Both the position numbers and the translations under genes were made by a program. Shown one piece after another: positions 31,353 through 40,412 of a DNA stretch of 64,000 nucleotides. The stretch is from the NCBI GenBank assembly GCA_902799245.1, contig CADBZY010000006.1, positions 1 to 64,000 on the forward strand, given 5' to 3'. The stretch is from an uncultured Ruminococcus sp. Lineage in GTDB: Bacteria; Bacillota; Clostridia; Oscillospirales; Acutalibacteraceae. Every line of letters begins with the position of its first letter. The stretch's first letter is position 1. A model generated the notes under the pieces. That model ran no database searches and had not been told where the DNA came from. It worked only from the letters and a program-made list of their open reading frames with translations.

Positions 31353-32777
31353 TTATTTTATAAACTTGCCTTGCAGCACCCAGTTTTTCGCGTCGGTGAT
31401 CTCGCACTCCGCAAAGTGACCCACCATATCGGGGCTTCCCATGCACTTGACCACAATATTCGTTCCCGTGCGGCAAAAAAGCGAATCGTCGCGGCTGTCC
31501 ACGCCTTCCACCAGCACCCGCTGACGGCTGCCCATCATGGAAGCACAGCGCTCGGCGGCGATCTTCTCCTGCGTTTCGAGAAGCTCCTTCATCCATTTCG
31601 CCTTTTCAGCGTGCGGAACCGGATCCTCCATCTTCGCCGCCGGGGTGCCTTCGCGGGCGGAATAGATGAATGTGAAAAGCGAAGTGTATTTTACTTCCCG
31701 CACGAGCGAAAGCGTCTCCTGAAATTCCTCGTAGGTCTCGCCGGGGAAACCTACAATAATGTCGCTTGTCAGCGATATATCCGGCATTTTCTCCCTTGCC
31801 ATGCGGACGAGTTCGAGGTACTTCTCGCGGGTATAGCGGCGGTTCATTACTTTCAGCACGCGGTTGGAACCGCACTGCACCGGCAGATGAAGGTGGTGCG
31901 CCGTGTGCTTTCCCTCCGCCATTGCGTTGAGAAGCTCCGGCGTGCAGTCCTTCGGATGACTCGTCATGAACCGGAGAATATAATCTCCCTCGATGCTGTC
32001 GATCTCCCGCAGCAGCTTCGGGAAATTCCAGTCCTCGCCGTCCGAGCTGACCGCGTTCTTGACAGCGTAGCTGTTGACGTTCTGCCCTAAAAGGGTGATC
32101 TCCTTGTAACCGGCGGCGATGATCGCCTTTGCCTCCGCCAGCACCTTGCTTGCGTCGCGGCTGCGTTCCCTGCCGCGCACATGCGGCACGATGCAGTAGG
32201 TGCAGAAGTTGTCGCAGCCGTACATGATCGGCAGCCACGCCCTGATGGAGCTGTCGCGTCTCACAGGAAGCTCCTCGCAGATGGAATTGTCCTCCTGCGA
32301 CAGCTCAAACACCCGCTTGCCGCCTGTCAGCGTGCGGTAGAACAGCTCCGGAAACCGGTTGATGACATGCGTGCCGAATACTAAATTGACATGCGGATAG
32401 CTTGCCCTTATCTTGTCGGCAACGCTCTTCTGCTGCACCATGCAGCCGCAAAGCGCAATGATAAGATTGGGGTTGCGGTTCTTGACGTGCTTCAAGGCGC
32501 CGACGTTGCCGAATACCCTGTCCTCGGCGTGCTCTCTCACCGCGCAGGTGTTGTAGAGAATGAAATCCGCCTTGTCCGGGTCGTCAGTGAAGTCAAATCC
32601 CATTTCTGACAGCATTCCGTTGATCCTCTCGCCGTCCGAAACGTTTCCCTGACAGCCGTAGGTATGAGTGAAGGCAAGCGGCGTTCTTCCGTCCAGCCGT
32701 GCTTCCATGACCGAACGCACAAGCTGGCAGTATTCTTTGATGTCGTCGCCGTTGATTTTTTTAGTTGCGTTCTCCAT
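31353..32777 (-). CDS. miaB: MiaB, tRNA-2-methylthio-N6-dimethylallyladenosine synthase
   Basis: A 474-residue radical SAM methylthiotransferase. The N-terminal UPF0004 domain has three Cys (THTYGCQGN, NTCAVREHAE, ALCGCMVQQ). The radical SAM motif is MYGCDNFCTYCIVPHVRGRE, and the TRAM domain follows at the C-terminus (VLVEGVDSRDDSLFCRTGTN). MiaB adds the methylthio group to i6A37 of tRNAs reading UNN codons. The length agrees with Firmicutes MiaB, including the short N-terminal extension. The YlbF/RicA-like gene follows, an order conserved in Firmicutes. Confidence 0.96.
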   Translation of the reverse strand: MENATKKINGDDIKEYCQLVRSVMEARLDGRTPLAFTHTYGCQGNVSDGERINGMLSEMGFDFTDDPDKADFILYNTCAVREHAEDRVFGNVGALKHVKNRNPNLIIALCGCMVQQKSVADKIRASYPHVNLVFGTHVINRFPELFYRTLTGGKRVFELSQEDNSICEELPVRRDSSIRAWLPIMYGCDNFCTYCIVPHVRGRERSRDASKVLAEAKAIIAAGYKEITLLGQNVNSYAVKNAVSSDGEDWNFPKLLREIDSIEGDYILRFMTSHPKDCTPELLNAMAEGKHTAHHLHLPVQCGSNRVLKVMNRRYTREKYLELVRMAREKMPDISLTSDIIVGFPGETYEEFQETLSLVREVKYTSLFTFIYSAREGTPAAKMEDPVPHAEKAKWMKELLETQEKIAAERCASMMGSRQRVLVEGVDSRDDSLFCRTGTNIVVKCMGSPDMVGHFAECEITDAKNWVLQGKFIK

Positions 32778-32892
32778 TATGGTAATACATCACGCTCCTT
32801 CTATATTTTATTGATTAAAAATATTATAAAGAATTGCAAATGCAAAAGGAAACGCCAATCGCATTTGCAATTTGTTATTTTATGGAGCAGAA

Positions 32893-34497
32893 TTATTGAT
32901 CTCTGTTCTTTTTTGCAGCTTCGATAAAGCTCTTGAAAAGGGGATGCGGACGGTTGGGACGGGATTTGAATTCGGGGTGGAACTGACACGCGACGTACCA
33001 CATATGCTCCGGCAGCTCGATCATTTCGACCACATGACCGTCGGGAGCCTGTCCCGAAAGCACCATGCCATATTTTTCGTACTCCGTGCGGTAGGTATTG
33101 TTGACCTCGTAGCGGTGACGGTGGCGTTCCTCAATCAGCTCGGAGCCGTAGCATTCGCTGACTTTGGAGCCCGGTTTCAGCGCACAGGGATATTTGCCGA
33201 GTCGCATGGTCGCGCCCATATCCTCCACTTCTCGCTGTTCCGGCATGAGGTCGATGACAGGATAGGTGGTATCGGGATTGAATTCCGAGCTGTTCGCGTC
33301 CTTGAAGCCCAGCACATTGCGGGCATATTCTATCATGGCGATCTGCATACCGAGGCAGATGCCGAGATAAGGCACATTGTTGGTACGGGCATATCTTGCC
33401 GCGACAATCATTCCCTCCACGCCTCTGTCGCCGAAGCCGCCGGGAACAAGTACGCCGTCCACATCGCCAAGGGTTTCAACGACGTTTTCATCCGTGAGCT
33501 TTTCGGAATCCACCCACTTGATGTCCACATCCACCTTATTGCCGATGCCGCCGTGCTTCAGAGCCTCCACAACGCTGATATAGGAATCGTGAAGCGCTGT
33601 GTACTTGCCAACCATGGCAATTTTAACCGATTCAGTGAGATTCTTGGCGGTTTCCACCATTTCGATCCAGTCGGAGAGATCCTGCGGGCCGTTGACGTCG
33701 ATGCCGAAGTAATTGCATACGATCTCGTCAAGACCTTCGTTTTGCAGGAAAAGCGGCGCTTCATAGAGCAGCGGCACATCGAGGTTGGCAATGACATGCC
33801 GCTCCGGAATATTGCAGAAAAGAGCGATCTTCTGCTTGATGGCGGGATCAAACGGCAGTTCCGAGCGCAGCACGATGATGTCGGGCTGAATGCCGATGCT
33901 GAGCAGTTCCTTGACGGAATGCTGCGTGGGCTTGGTCTTGTGTTCCTTGCTGGCCGCGAGATAGGGCAGCAGAGTGACATGAATATAAAGGCAGTTGTTC
34001 CTGCCGACGATGGTGGAGAATTGTCTGATTGCCTCGAGGAAGGGCTGGCTCTCGATGTCGCCCACCGTGCCGCCGATTTCGACCAGCGCCACATCGACGT
34101 CCTGCTTGTTCATGGCGATGATGTCGATGATCTCGCGGGTGACGTGAGGAATGACCTGCACGGTGCCGCCTCTGTAATCGCCGTGGCGTTCGCGGGCGAT
34201 GACGCTGTTGTATATCTTGCCGGAAGTGGCATTGCTGTTGCGGTTGAGACTTTCGTCAATAAAGCGCTCATAATGTCCGAGGTCAAGGTCGGTCTCGGCG
34301 CCATCGTCCGTGACGAACACCTCGCCGTGCTGAATCGGATTCATCGTGCCGGGGTCAACATTGAGATACGGGTCTAACTTCTGCATGGTGACGCGCAGAC
34401 CTCTGGCTTTGAGCAGTCTGCCCAGCGACGCCGCTGTAATGCCCTTGCCGAGACCAGAAACAACGCCGCCTGTGACAAATATGTATTTGGTAGACAT
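32893..34497 (-). CDS. pyrG: CTP synthase
   Basis: A 534-residue enzyme that makes CTP from UTP, ATP and glutamine. The synthetase domain starts [20 protein letters not shown] and has [20 protein letters not shown]. The glutaminase domain (about 290-530) has [12 protein letters not shown], the nucleophile in LGICLGMQ and the C-terminal catalytic His/Glu region ([12 protein letters not shown]). Full length and all key motifs are present. A sigma-A promoter lies at 34585-34557 on the minus strand. No pyrG-type reiterative attenuator leader was seen. Confidence 0.97.
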   Translation of the reverse strand: MSTKYIFVTGGVVSGLGKGITAASLGRLLKARGLRVTMQKLDPYLNVDPGTMNPIQHGEVFVTDDGAETDLDLGHYERFIDESLNRNSNATSGKIYNSVIARERHGDYRGGTVQVIPHVTREIIDIIAMNKQDVDVALVEIGGTVGDIESQPFLEAIRQFSTIVGRNNCLYIHVTLLPYLAASKEHKTKPTQHSVKELLSIGIQPDIIVLRSELPFDPAIKQKIALFCNIPERHVIANLDVPLLYEAPLFLQNEGLDEIVCNYFGIDVNGPQDLSDWIEMVETAKNLTESVKIAMVGKYTALHDSYISVVEALKHGGIGNKVDVDIKWVDSEKLTDENVVETLGDVDGVLVPGGFGDRGVEGMIVAARYARTNNVPYLGICLGMQIAMIEYARNVLGFKDANSSEFNPDTTYPVIDLMPEQREVEDMGATMRLGKYPCALKPGSKVSECYGSELIEERHRHRYEVNNTYRTEYEKYGMVLSGQAPDGHVVEMIELPEHMWYVACQFHPEFKSRPNRPHPLFKSFIEAAKKNRDQ

Positions 34498-34556
34498 TTT
34501 GAATAACCTCTTCTCCCTATGAATAATGGATAATCAAATAAACAAACAACTATATC

Positions 34557-34585
34557 ATTTTATCATGTTTCCGGGCTCTTTGCAA
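34557..34585 (-). promoter_or_regulatory. Sigma-A promoter of pyrG
   Basis: Read on the minus strand: TTGCAA (34585-34580), 17 bases, TAAAAT (34562-34557). Leader of about 50 bases before the ATG at 34497. Confidence 0.8.
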
Positions 34586-34710
34586 TAGACAAAATCCAAA
34601 AAAAACGACGAAAAACTTAAAATTCGCATATTCGGCTATTTGCCTACTTCGCCTTTTGAAGAACGGTTATTTTTAATAATTTTTACAACACTTGATTTCC
34701 CGACAGCCAA

Positions 34711-35061
34711 TTATTTTGCCCTGCTCTCCCATTCGTCCTGTTTGAAGCCGACCAGCACAAAGCCTTCTCCCACGAGAATCGGACGCTTGACAAGCATTCC
34801 GTCGGTGGCGAGCAGGCGAAGCTGTTCTTCCTCCGACAGTTCGGGCAGCTTCTCCTTGAGGTTCATGGATTTGTAGAGCGTGCCGCTTGTGTTGAAGAAT
34901 TTGCGAAGCGGCAGTCCGCTTGCCTTGTGCCACTTCACAAGCTCGTCGTAGGTGGGATGCTCCTGTTTGATGTCCCGCAGATCGTATGAAATGTTGTTGC
35001 TGTCAAGCCATGCCTTGGCCTTCTGGCAGGTGATGCATTTGGGGTAGCATACAAAAAGCAT
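34711..35061 (-). CDS. ArsC/Spx family thioredoxin-fold protein
   Basis: A 116-residue protein starting MLFVCYPKCITCQKAKAWLD, with a Cys-x-x-Cys redox pair at 9 and 12, followed by YDLRDIKQEHPTYDELVKWH and KRPILVGEGFVLVGFKQ. This is the YffB/Spx/ArsC family. It lacks the longer Spx C-terminal region, so it is more like the small MgsR/YusI-type proteins; a true arsenate reductase is less likely. The ATG at 35061 has GAGGAGG upstream. It follows the deformylase gene by 16 bases in the same operon. The gap between it and pyrG (34498-34710) holds the pyrG promoter and nothing else clear. Confidence 0.9.
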   Translation of the reverse strand: MLFVCYPKCITCQKAKAWLDSNNISYDLRDIKQEHPTYDELVKWHKASGLPLRKFFNTSGTLYKSMNLKEKLPELSEEEQLRLLATDGMLVKRPILVGEGFVLVGFKQDEWESRAK

Positions 35062-35077
35062 GATGTAAAACTCCTCC

Positions 35078-35488
35078 TCAGATAATTCTTCCGTTGCAAT
35101 GGTCGATCTCATGCTGGATGATCTGGGCGATATTCCCGGTGAAGGTCTGCGTTTTGGTCTGGAACGCCCGTGTTTTCCATTCGACCTTGATATTTTTGTA
35201 CCGGGTGACGGTGTGTGCGCCGAAGAGCGACAGACATCCCTCCACCGCCTCATAAGCGACCGATTTGCTGATGATGCGCGGGTTGAACATTTCCAGCGCC
35301 ATGCCGCCCAGATCGACAACGATAATGCACTTCTTCACGCCTATCATATTGGCTGCCATGCCGACACATTCTTCGGAATGTGCCCGCAGTGTGTCGAGCA
35401 GATCGTCAGCGACGGGAATGTCATCCGGCGTTGCGGGAATCGATTTCTGCCCTAAAAACAGCACGTCTTTTACGATGGGTTTTACCAT
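35078..35488 (-). CDS. def: Peptide deformylase-like protein with altered motif 1
   Basis: A 136-residue protein of the peptide deformylase fold: motif 2 EGCLS, motif 3 QHEIDHCNG with both metal-binding His and the catalytic Glu. Motif 1, normally GxGLAAxQ, reads VGMAANMIG, so the catalytic Gln is replaced by Met. This short variant (KPIVKDVLFLGQKSIPAT start) is widespread in Clostridia and is usually annotated as deformylase. It probably removes formyl groups with altered efficiency or from other substrates. ATG at 35488 behind AAGGAG; a TTG two codons earlier is less likely. First gene of the pair with the ArsC/Spx-like gene. Confidence 0.9.
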   Translation of the reverse strand: MVKPIVKDVLFLGQKSIPATPDDIPVADDLLDTLRAHSEECVGMAANMIGVKKCIIVVDLGGMALEMFNPRIISKSVAYEAVEGCLSLFGAHTVTRYKNIKVEWKTRAFQTKTQTFTGNIAQIIQHEIDHCNGRII

Positions 35489-35888
35489 TTGCAATTCTCT
35501 CCTTCTTTTTTTGATCTATAAACGCATTATACCACAGATCATCCGCAAACACAACAAAAAATCCCCGCCAAATAAATTGATTCGATGAAAAATTTGCGCC
35601 TTTTAAGAAGGTATTACAATGCGTTAACGGATAATCAACCAACTTTTCCACGCTTTCCACTGACTTTTCCACTGTAATTTGCGAAAACCGCGGCGATTCG
35701 GTGGGAATTGCAAGGTTTTTCGCAGGGTTATCCACCGATTGTTGAAAACTCAGCGTTAAAAGAGGTTGATTTTTCCATAGGTTTGTCAATATAACAGCGA
35801 GTTCATGCAAGATGTATTTTTTATGAAGATATAATTTTTTCAGCTAAAAATATGTGCAGAATGACGACTCAAAAATCGCTTTAGTTGG
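35489..35888. other. 400-bp intergenic region with DnaA-box-like cluster
   Basis: Four 9-mers close to the DnaA box TTWTNCACA lie in the same orientation: TTTTCCACG (35644-35652), TTTTCCACT (35665-35673), TTATCCACC (35728-35736) and TTTTCCATA (35771-35779). They differ from the consensus by one or more bases, mostly at the last position. The region also holds an AT-rich stretch (35810-35880). No gene is convincing. It might be a DnaA-binding regulatory locus; it is not an origin by gene context. Confidence 0.45.
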
Positions 35889-35917
35889 TTGAATATACAG
35901 ATAAAATGTGCTATCAT
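35889..35917 (+). promoter_or_regulatory. Sigma-A promoter of mtnN
   Basis: TTGAAT (35889-35894), 17 bases, TATCAT (35912-35917). Confidence 0.82.
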
Positions 35918-35990
35918 ATTAAATAGCTAAATCAGATAGGAGATTACCACATATCAATAGCTAATCATTACACAAATGGAGCGTATTACA

Positions 35991-36695
35991 ATGGCGGATA
36001 CAATCATTACAGGTATTATAGGTGCAATGGATGTCGAGGTAGAGAGCATTGCGGCGAATATGCAAAACGTTGCGCACAAGGTCATCAGCGGAATACCTTT
36101 TTCCGCAGGCACACTCAGCGGCAGACAGGTGGTTCTGGCCCGCTGCGGTATCGGCAAGGTCAACGCCGCCGTTTGCGCCCAGATTATGCTCAGCGTATTC
36201 GGTGTCAATGAGATCATCAACACCGGCGTTGCAGGGGCAATTGCCAAAGGCATCAAGCAGAATGATATTGTGATTGCGGAACGCTTTGTGCAGCATGACG
36301 TCGACACCACAGCCATAGGCGATCCGGTGGGATTTGTTTCCACCGTCAACAAGGTGTTTTTTGACACGGACAAGGGCATCACTTTCCGTCTGAAAGCAGC
36401 CATCGGCAACAAGGCACGCACACACCTGGGAACCGTCGCTACCGGCGATCAGTTTATCGCCGACAAGAAAACCGGCAAGAAGATTCACGAGCGCTTCAAC
36501 GCGTCCGCCTGTGACATGGAGGGCTGCGCGATCGCACAGGTCTGCGCACTGGCCGGCGTTCCCTTCGGAGCGGTGCGCTGCATTTCCGACTCCGCCGACG
36601 ATAAGGCGCACATGGATTATCCTGAATTTGCGGCAAAGGCTGCCGCAACCTGCGCGGCCATGGTAATGGAGTACTTCAAGTATTTTGAAGGCTGA
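35991..36695 (+). CDS. mtnN: 5'-methylthioadenosine/S-adenosylhomocysteine nucleosidase
   Basis: A 234-residue PNP/MTAN family enzyme: IGIIGAM-like start (IITGIIGAMDVEVESI), VVLARCGIGKVNAAVCAQ, INTGVAGAI, and the catalytic region CDMEGCAIAQVCALAGVPFG with FRCISDSAD-like (VRCISDSADD). It splits MTA, SAH and 5'-deoxyadenosine to adenine and the thio-sugar, clearing by-products of SAM use. The ATG at 35991 lies 8 bases after GGAG; an upstream in-frame ATG at 35976 lacks a site. A sigma-A promoter is at 35889. It is followed by the 36723 gene with a 27-base gap. Confidence 0.95.
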   Translation: MADTIITGIIGAMDVEVESIAANMQNVAHKVISGIPFSAGTLSGRQVVLARCGIGKVNAAVCAQIMLSVFGVNEIINTGVAGAIAKGIKQNDIVIAERFVQHDVDTTAIGDPVGFVSTVNKVFFDTDKGITFRLKAAIGNKARTHLGTVATGDQFIADKKTGKKIHERFNASACDMEGCAIAQVCALAGVPFGAVRCISDSADDKAHMDYPEFAAKAAATCAAMVMEYFKYFEG

Positions 36696-36722
36696 TCTGT
36701 TTAATTAAGGTGATATTGAAGA

Positions 36723-38015
36723 ATGTTTCTTTTCGGAAAATCTAAAAGAAATGACCCCAAAGCACTGCGTTCCGGCACGGTGGAGCGTGAACCTTCCAGA
36801 ATGTTTGCCGTCCCGTATGACCCTGATTCGATTATTGACACCGATGAGGTACACGCAAGGCTTCACGACACCGACGAGCTGCAATTTATGCAGACACGTG
36901 AGGCGCCGTTTACCGTGATATACAAGGAAACGGAATATCTCTTTGACACGGCGGACGTCGAATTTGAGGCAGATGAAAACGATCCCGCGCTCGGCGCACT
37001 GAGCGACACGGAGCTTGAAACGGTGCTCAAAGCCAACCATGCCTTTGGCGTGGAGATGCTCCATGCCGACAACAACATGGACTCCTATCATTTGCAGGTC
37101 AAGCTGCTGCACATGCTGGTTCCCGATATGGCGGCGCTGTTCGATTCCAACGCTTACAGGACGCATTCGGGCAGATGGGCTGAAATGACCGCCGCATCAA
37201 AGGTGGCGCCTTCGCCGGATTATATGTTTACCATTCACGCGGTCAATGACAGTGAAAACGGAACAGACAGCGTGTGGCTGCACACCCACGGGCTTACCCG
37301 CTGCGGCACCATCGAGCTGGAAATATTAGGGGCAAATCTGAATAACTGGAATGATCTTGGCAGCGCCCTCAACCAGATAGCGCATCGACTGGTGGGCGAC
37401 AACCGATTCATCGACGAGATGGAGCCGAAACTGATGGGAAAAGCCGGCGACGGCAGGGACATTGTGGTGACGTGGCAACGAAGCGAATGGTCGTTCAGGG
37501 ACTTCCCAAAGAAGATCGTCGGCGGACCGTCCGACCGCGACGACGAACACAGCATCAACATGGGCGTAATCTATCTCTACGCCAACGAGGACGACCAGCT
37601 CGACGGCAAACTCACACCGATTGTAAAATGGTGTGACGTGCTGAGCGAAAACGCGGTGTTCTTCAAGACCACATCCGAGACACGCCGCATGAGAGCGCTT
37701 GCGCAGGAACGTGTCGATTGGCTCAGAAAACTAAACAGGGAACTTCCCGAAAAACATATCATCATCAAGTTAGGTCTGAAACCCGACCCCGAACACGGTT
37801 TCGACGACGATCAATATGAATACATCTGGTTTGAGGCAAACGAGCTGCGGGATGACGGTTTTTCAGCGACTCTCACGCAGGACGCGTTCTATGTCAAAGG
37901 AATGGTCGAAGGCGCCAGGAGAGAATGCCGCTATGATGAAATCGTGGACTGGCGTGTGACGACCGAAACTGACAGTTATTCCCCTGATAATATTTACAAA
38001 TATCCTGCGAACTGA
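36723..38015 (+). CDS. DUF4026/DUF2314 domain protein
   Basis: A 430-residue cytoplasmic protein. The long N-terminal and middle part looks like DUF4026. The C-terminal 70 residues (YEYIWFEANELRDDGFSATL, then FYVKGMVEGARRECRYDEIV followed by DWRV) have the pattern of DUF2314, a small domain also found alone. Such two-domain proteins occur in Firmicutes and in polymorphic-toxin immunity contexts, but here no toxin gene is nearby. Function unknown. It probably shares the mtnN transcript and ends at the terminator 38050-38082. Confidence 0.82.
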   Translation: MFLFGKSKRNDPKALRSGTVEREPSRMFAVPYDPDSIIDTDEVHARLHDTDELQFMQTREAPFTVIYKETEYLFDTADVEFEADENDPALGALSDTELETVLKANHAFGVEMLHADNNMDSYHLQVKLLHMLVPDMAALFDSNAYRTHSGRWAEMTAASKVAPSPDYMFTIHAVNDSENGTDSVWLHTHGLTRCGTIELEILGANLNNWNDLGSALNQIAHRLVGDNRFIDEMEPKLMGKAGDGRDIVVTWQRSEWSFRDFPKKIVGGPSDRDDEHSINMGVIYLYANEDDQLDGKLTPIVKWCDVLSENAVFFKTTSETRRMRALAQERVDWLRKLNRELPEKHIIIKLGLKPDPEHGFDDDQYEYIWFEANELRDDGFSATLTQDAFYVKGMVEGARRECRYDEIVDWRVTTETDSYSPDNIYKYPAN

Positions 38016-38049
38016 CCACGAATCTGTTGTTTCGTGATTCAAATAAAAA

Positions 38050-38082
38050 AGCATCACCCTTAAAAGTGACGCTTTTTTTTAT
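38050..38082. terminator. Bidirectional terminator between the DUF4026 gene and comEC
   Basis: AAGCATCAC pairs with GTGACGCTT across a short loop, with an A run before and a T run after. Confidence 0.85.
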
Positions 38083-38095
38083 TTTTGCAGGATGT

Positions 38096-40375
38096 TCAGC
38101 TTTCTTTGGTCTGAATCCGCAGCCTTCCGTCCTTGACGGATAAGGTAACGCTGCCGTTTACCGACGTACTGTAAACGTGCTGCAAGCCCATGTCCCGCAG
38201 CCGGCGGCAAAGGGCCTCGGCGTTTTTCTCTTTGGCTGTCACTATGACAGCGCCGACACTCAGCGCGGCCATTCCCGTAATATCCTTTCCGACTACCGCC
38301 GCGTCGCAGCTGCGCCAGCTTTCGGGCAGCAGAGCGCAGTTTCCCTTCTCTGGACAGATGATGGCGACCGCTTCGCCACAGGTCAGCCGCTGCCATTTGC
38401 CGCCCTTGCAGTCGGTAAAGGTTGCAAGGCTTAGCGCCGGAGAATCCAGATTCACACCGCCTTCAAAAGGCTGAATAACTACTTTTGTTCTCGCATGGAA
38501 GTCAGTGTCAGTAAGGAGGTAATCCGGCGAATACTGATCCAGAATACGGTAAATGTTGCCGCTGCGCGCCTTGGAATCATCCGATACCGCCACCGCGTCC
38601 ACCTTCACTACGCCCTTGGCGCGGAGTGTCTCCCGCATGACAGAAAGTCCGTAGGAATCCCCTCCTGCCTCGGAAAGAACCGCGTGCGTGCGGTTCTTGG
38701 CGCAGACACATATTCCGCCGTCGTTGGCGTCCAAAATGATGATCTCCGCGCCTGTGCAAAATATCCGGTGAGAAAGCATGGCCGCCAACAGAAGCACCGA
38801 AATCTCGCAGAGCACAAATCCCCGCAGCCTCCTGCCGAATAATTCATTTTTCATACGGCGGTTCATCATAAACGCGCAGCCTATCAGAAGAGCTGCAAAA
38901 AAGAACAGATAAGGCATATATGAATAGCTGGTATTGACAGCGGACAGCGGCAATCCGGCAAGTCCGCCGGAAACCAGTTCCAGATACGCACAAAGCGCGG
39001 CTGCCACAAATCTCAGTGGGAGAGAAACCAGCCATCCGACAAGCGGAAGGCAGAAAATCAGCGAGGCAGCTATTCCTACAATGATGAAGACAGAGGCTAT
39101 GTATACGCAAAGCAGATTAGTCAGAGGAGCAATGAGTGACACGCTTCCGAAATGAATCGCTGTGAGTGGAAGTATCGCTATTCCCGCCGAAAGCGTTGCC
39201 GAAAATGAACCGAGTATGTATCTTGTTATTCTTCCCAATCGTTCTTCCGATTGTTCGGCTGACAGTTTGCCTACGCGCACCAACAGACGTCTTGTACCGT
39301 TTGACAGCGCCTTGTAGAGCCTGCGCGAGAGAAGTATCAGTCCGAGCGTTGAGCAGACCGAAAGCTGAAGTCCAATATCGGCGGCAGACCATGGATTGAC
39401 AATACACATCAGCAGTATTGCAGCAGACAATGAAGTCGGGCTGTCAACATCACGACGAAGCAACATGGATAATCTCACTAATATATGCATTACGCCGGCT
39501 CTCACCACAGAAGGCGGAAATCCGGTGACAGCCATAAACGACAGAATAAAGCATATCACAAGCACAGCAGATACACCCGGTGAAATGCTTAACCGCCGAA
39601 GCAGCGTTCCAAGCGCAAAGGTCAGCAATGTCAGATGAAGTCCCGAAACCGCCAGCAGGTGAGCAATTCCTGTAGCTCGGAAATTCTCCACCGTCCTGCT
39701 GTCCATATATTCGGTATCGCCGAGCAGCATTCCGCACAGCATGGCGGAAGCCCGTTCGGGCAGTGCTTTGCGGATGCAGGAAATGACAGCGCGCCTGATC
39801 CTGAGAGGAACATATCGCAAACGAAATCCGCCTTCTGTCACCCGGTGTTCGGTGTACGGCTTGCACCAGCAGCGGGCTTTGATTCCATCCGCGCGCAGAG
39901 AGGTGGTGCTGTTGTAGCCGGTCTCATCGCTGCTTTGCAGGAACTGCACCTCGCAGGTGATGCGGTCGCCTTCCTTCGCCTCCTCAATCGCATTGCGGCT
40001 TGTCATAAGGATGCGGATTTTTTGACTGACTTCCGGCAAATTAACCCTGTCGGTTTCGATCACGTACCGCCAGCGCCCGTACTGCCTTCGCGGAATCTCG
40101 CAGATCTCACCCGAAATGACACAGGACTGCTCGCTCAGACTGTCCGTCAGCGCATTTGCTTGCAGTTGACAGGAGCCGATCACCAGCAGCGCTATACAGA
40201 TCGGAGACATAACGACCAGAATATCCCGCAATTTTTCACGGTAAACAAAACAGGCTGCGATCGCAGTGACCGCAGCCGTGATGCACAGTATAAAATTGAC
40301 TCCGGGGAACAGACAGACCGCCGCCGCAGACGTTGCAAGATAAATCAATCCGATAGCGGCAAGAGGTCGCTTCAT
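38096..40375 (-). CDS. comEC: ComEC/Rec2 family DNA-uptake channel with degenerate C-terminal domain
   Basis: A 759-residue multi-spanning protein. The N-terminal soluble DUF4131 region (about 70-190) is followed by the Competence domain (about 210-510) with HLLAVSGLHLTLLTFALGTL, SFMAVTGFPPSVVRAGVMHI and the LGLILLSRRLY segment. ComEC forms the channel that carries single-stranded DNA across the membrane during transformation. The C-terminal metallo-beta-lactamase-like domain (about 545-750) starts IIILDANDGGICV, but the metal motif HxHxDH is absent; at its place is VDAVAVSDDSKARSGN. A nuclease role of this domain is therefore unlikely here. It is last in a minus-strand operon with the phosphoribosyltransferase and hinT. 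Confidence 0.92.
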   Translation of the reverse strand: MKRPLAAIGLIYLATSAAAVCLFPGVNFILCITAAVTAIAACFVYREKLRDILVVMSPICIALLVIGSCQLQANALTDSLSEQSCVISGEICEIPRRQYGRWRYVIETDRVNLPEVSQKIRILMTSRNAIEEAKEGDRITCEVQFLQSSDETGYNSTTSLRADGIKARCWCKPYTEHRVTEGGFRLRYVPLRIRRAVISCIRKALPERASAMLCGMLLGDTEYMDSRTVENFRATGIAHLLAVSGLHLTLLTFALGTLLRRLSISPGVSAVLVICFILSFMAVTGFPPSVVRAGVMHILVRLSMLLRRDVDSPTSLSAAILLMCIVNPWSAADIGLQLSVCSTLGLILLSRRLYKALSNGTRRLLVRVGKLSAEQSEERLGRITRYILGSFSATLSAGIAILPLTAIHFGSVSLIAPLTNLLCVYIASVFIIVGIAASLIFCLPLVGWLVSLPLRFVAAALCAYLELVSGGLAGLPLSAVNTSYSYMPYLFFFAALLIGCAFMMNRRMKNELFGRRLRGFVLCEISVLLLAAMLSHRIFCTGAEIIILDANDGGICVCAKNRTHAVLSEAGGDSYGLSVMRETLRAKGVVKVDAVAVSDDSKARSGNIYRILDQYSPDYLLTDTDFHARTKVVIQPFEGGVNLDSPALSLATFTDCKGGKWQRLTCGEAVAIICPEKGNCALLPESWRSCDAAVVGKDITGMAALSVGAVIVTAKEKNAEALCRRLRDMGLQHVYSTSVNGSVTLSVKDGRLRIQTKES

Positions 40376-40412
40376 GTCGTCTGCTCCCTTTCGTTTTTAT
40401 TTTTTCAAATCA

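Noticed and set aside
35640-35780. Chromosomal replication origin
   Set aside because: Four near-consensus DnaA boxes exist, but there is no dnaA, dnaN, gidA or rpmH nearby and no clear AT-rich unwinding element beside the boxes.
35421-35810. 129-codon minus-strand frame upstream of the deformylase gene
   Set aside because: It overlaps the deformylase start in another frame, has no ribosome site, and its region is better explained as promoter and DnaA-box-like sequence.
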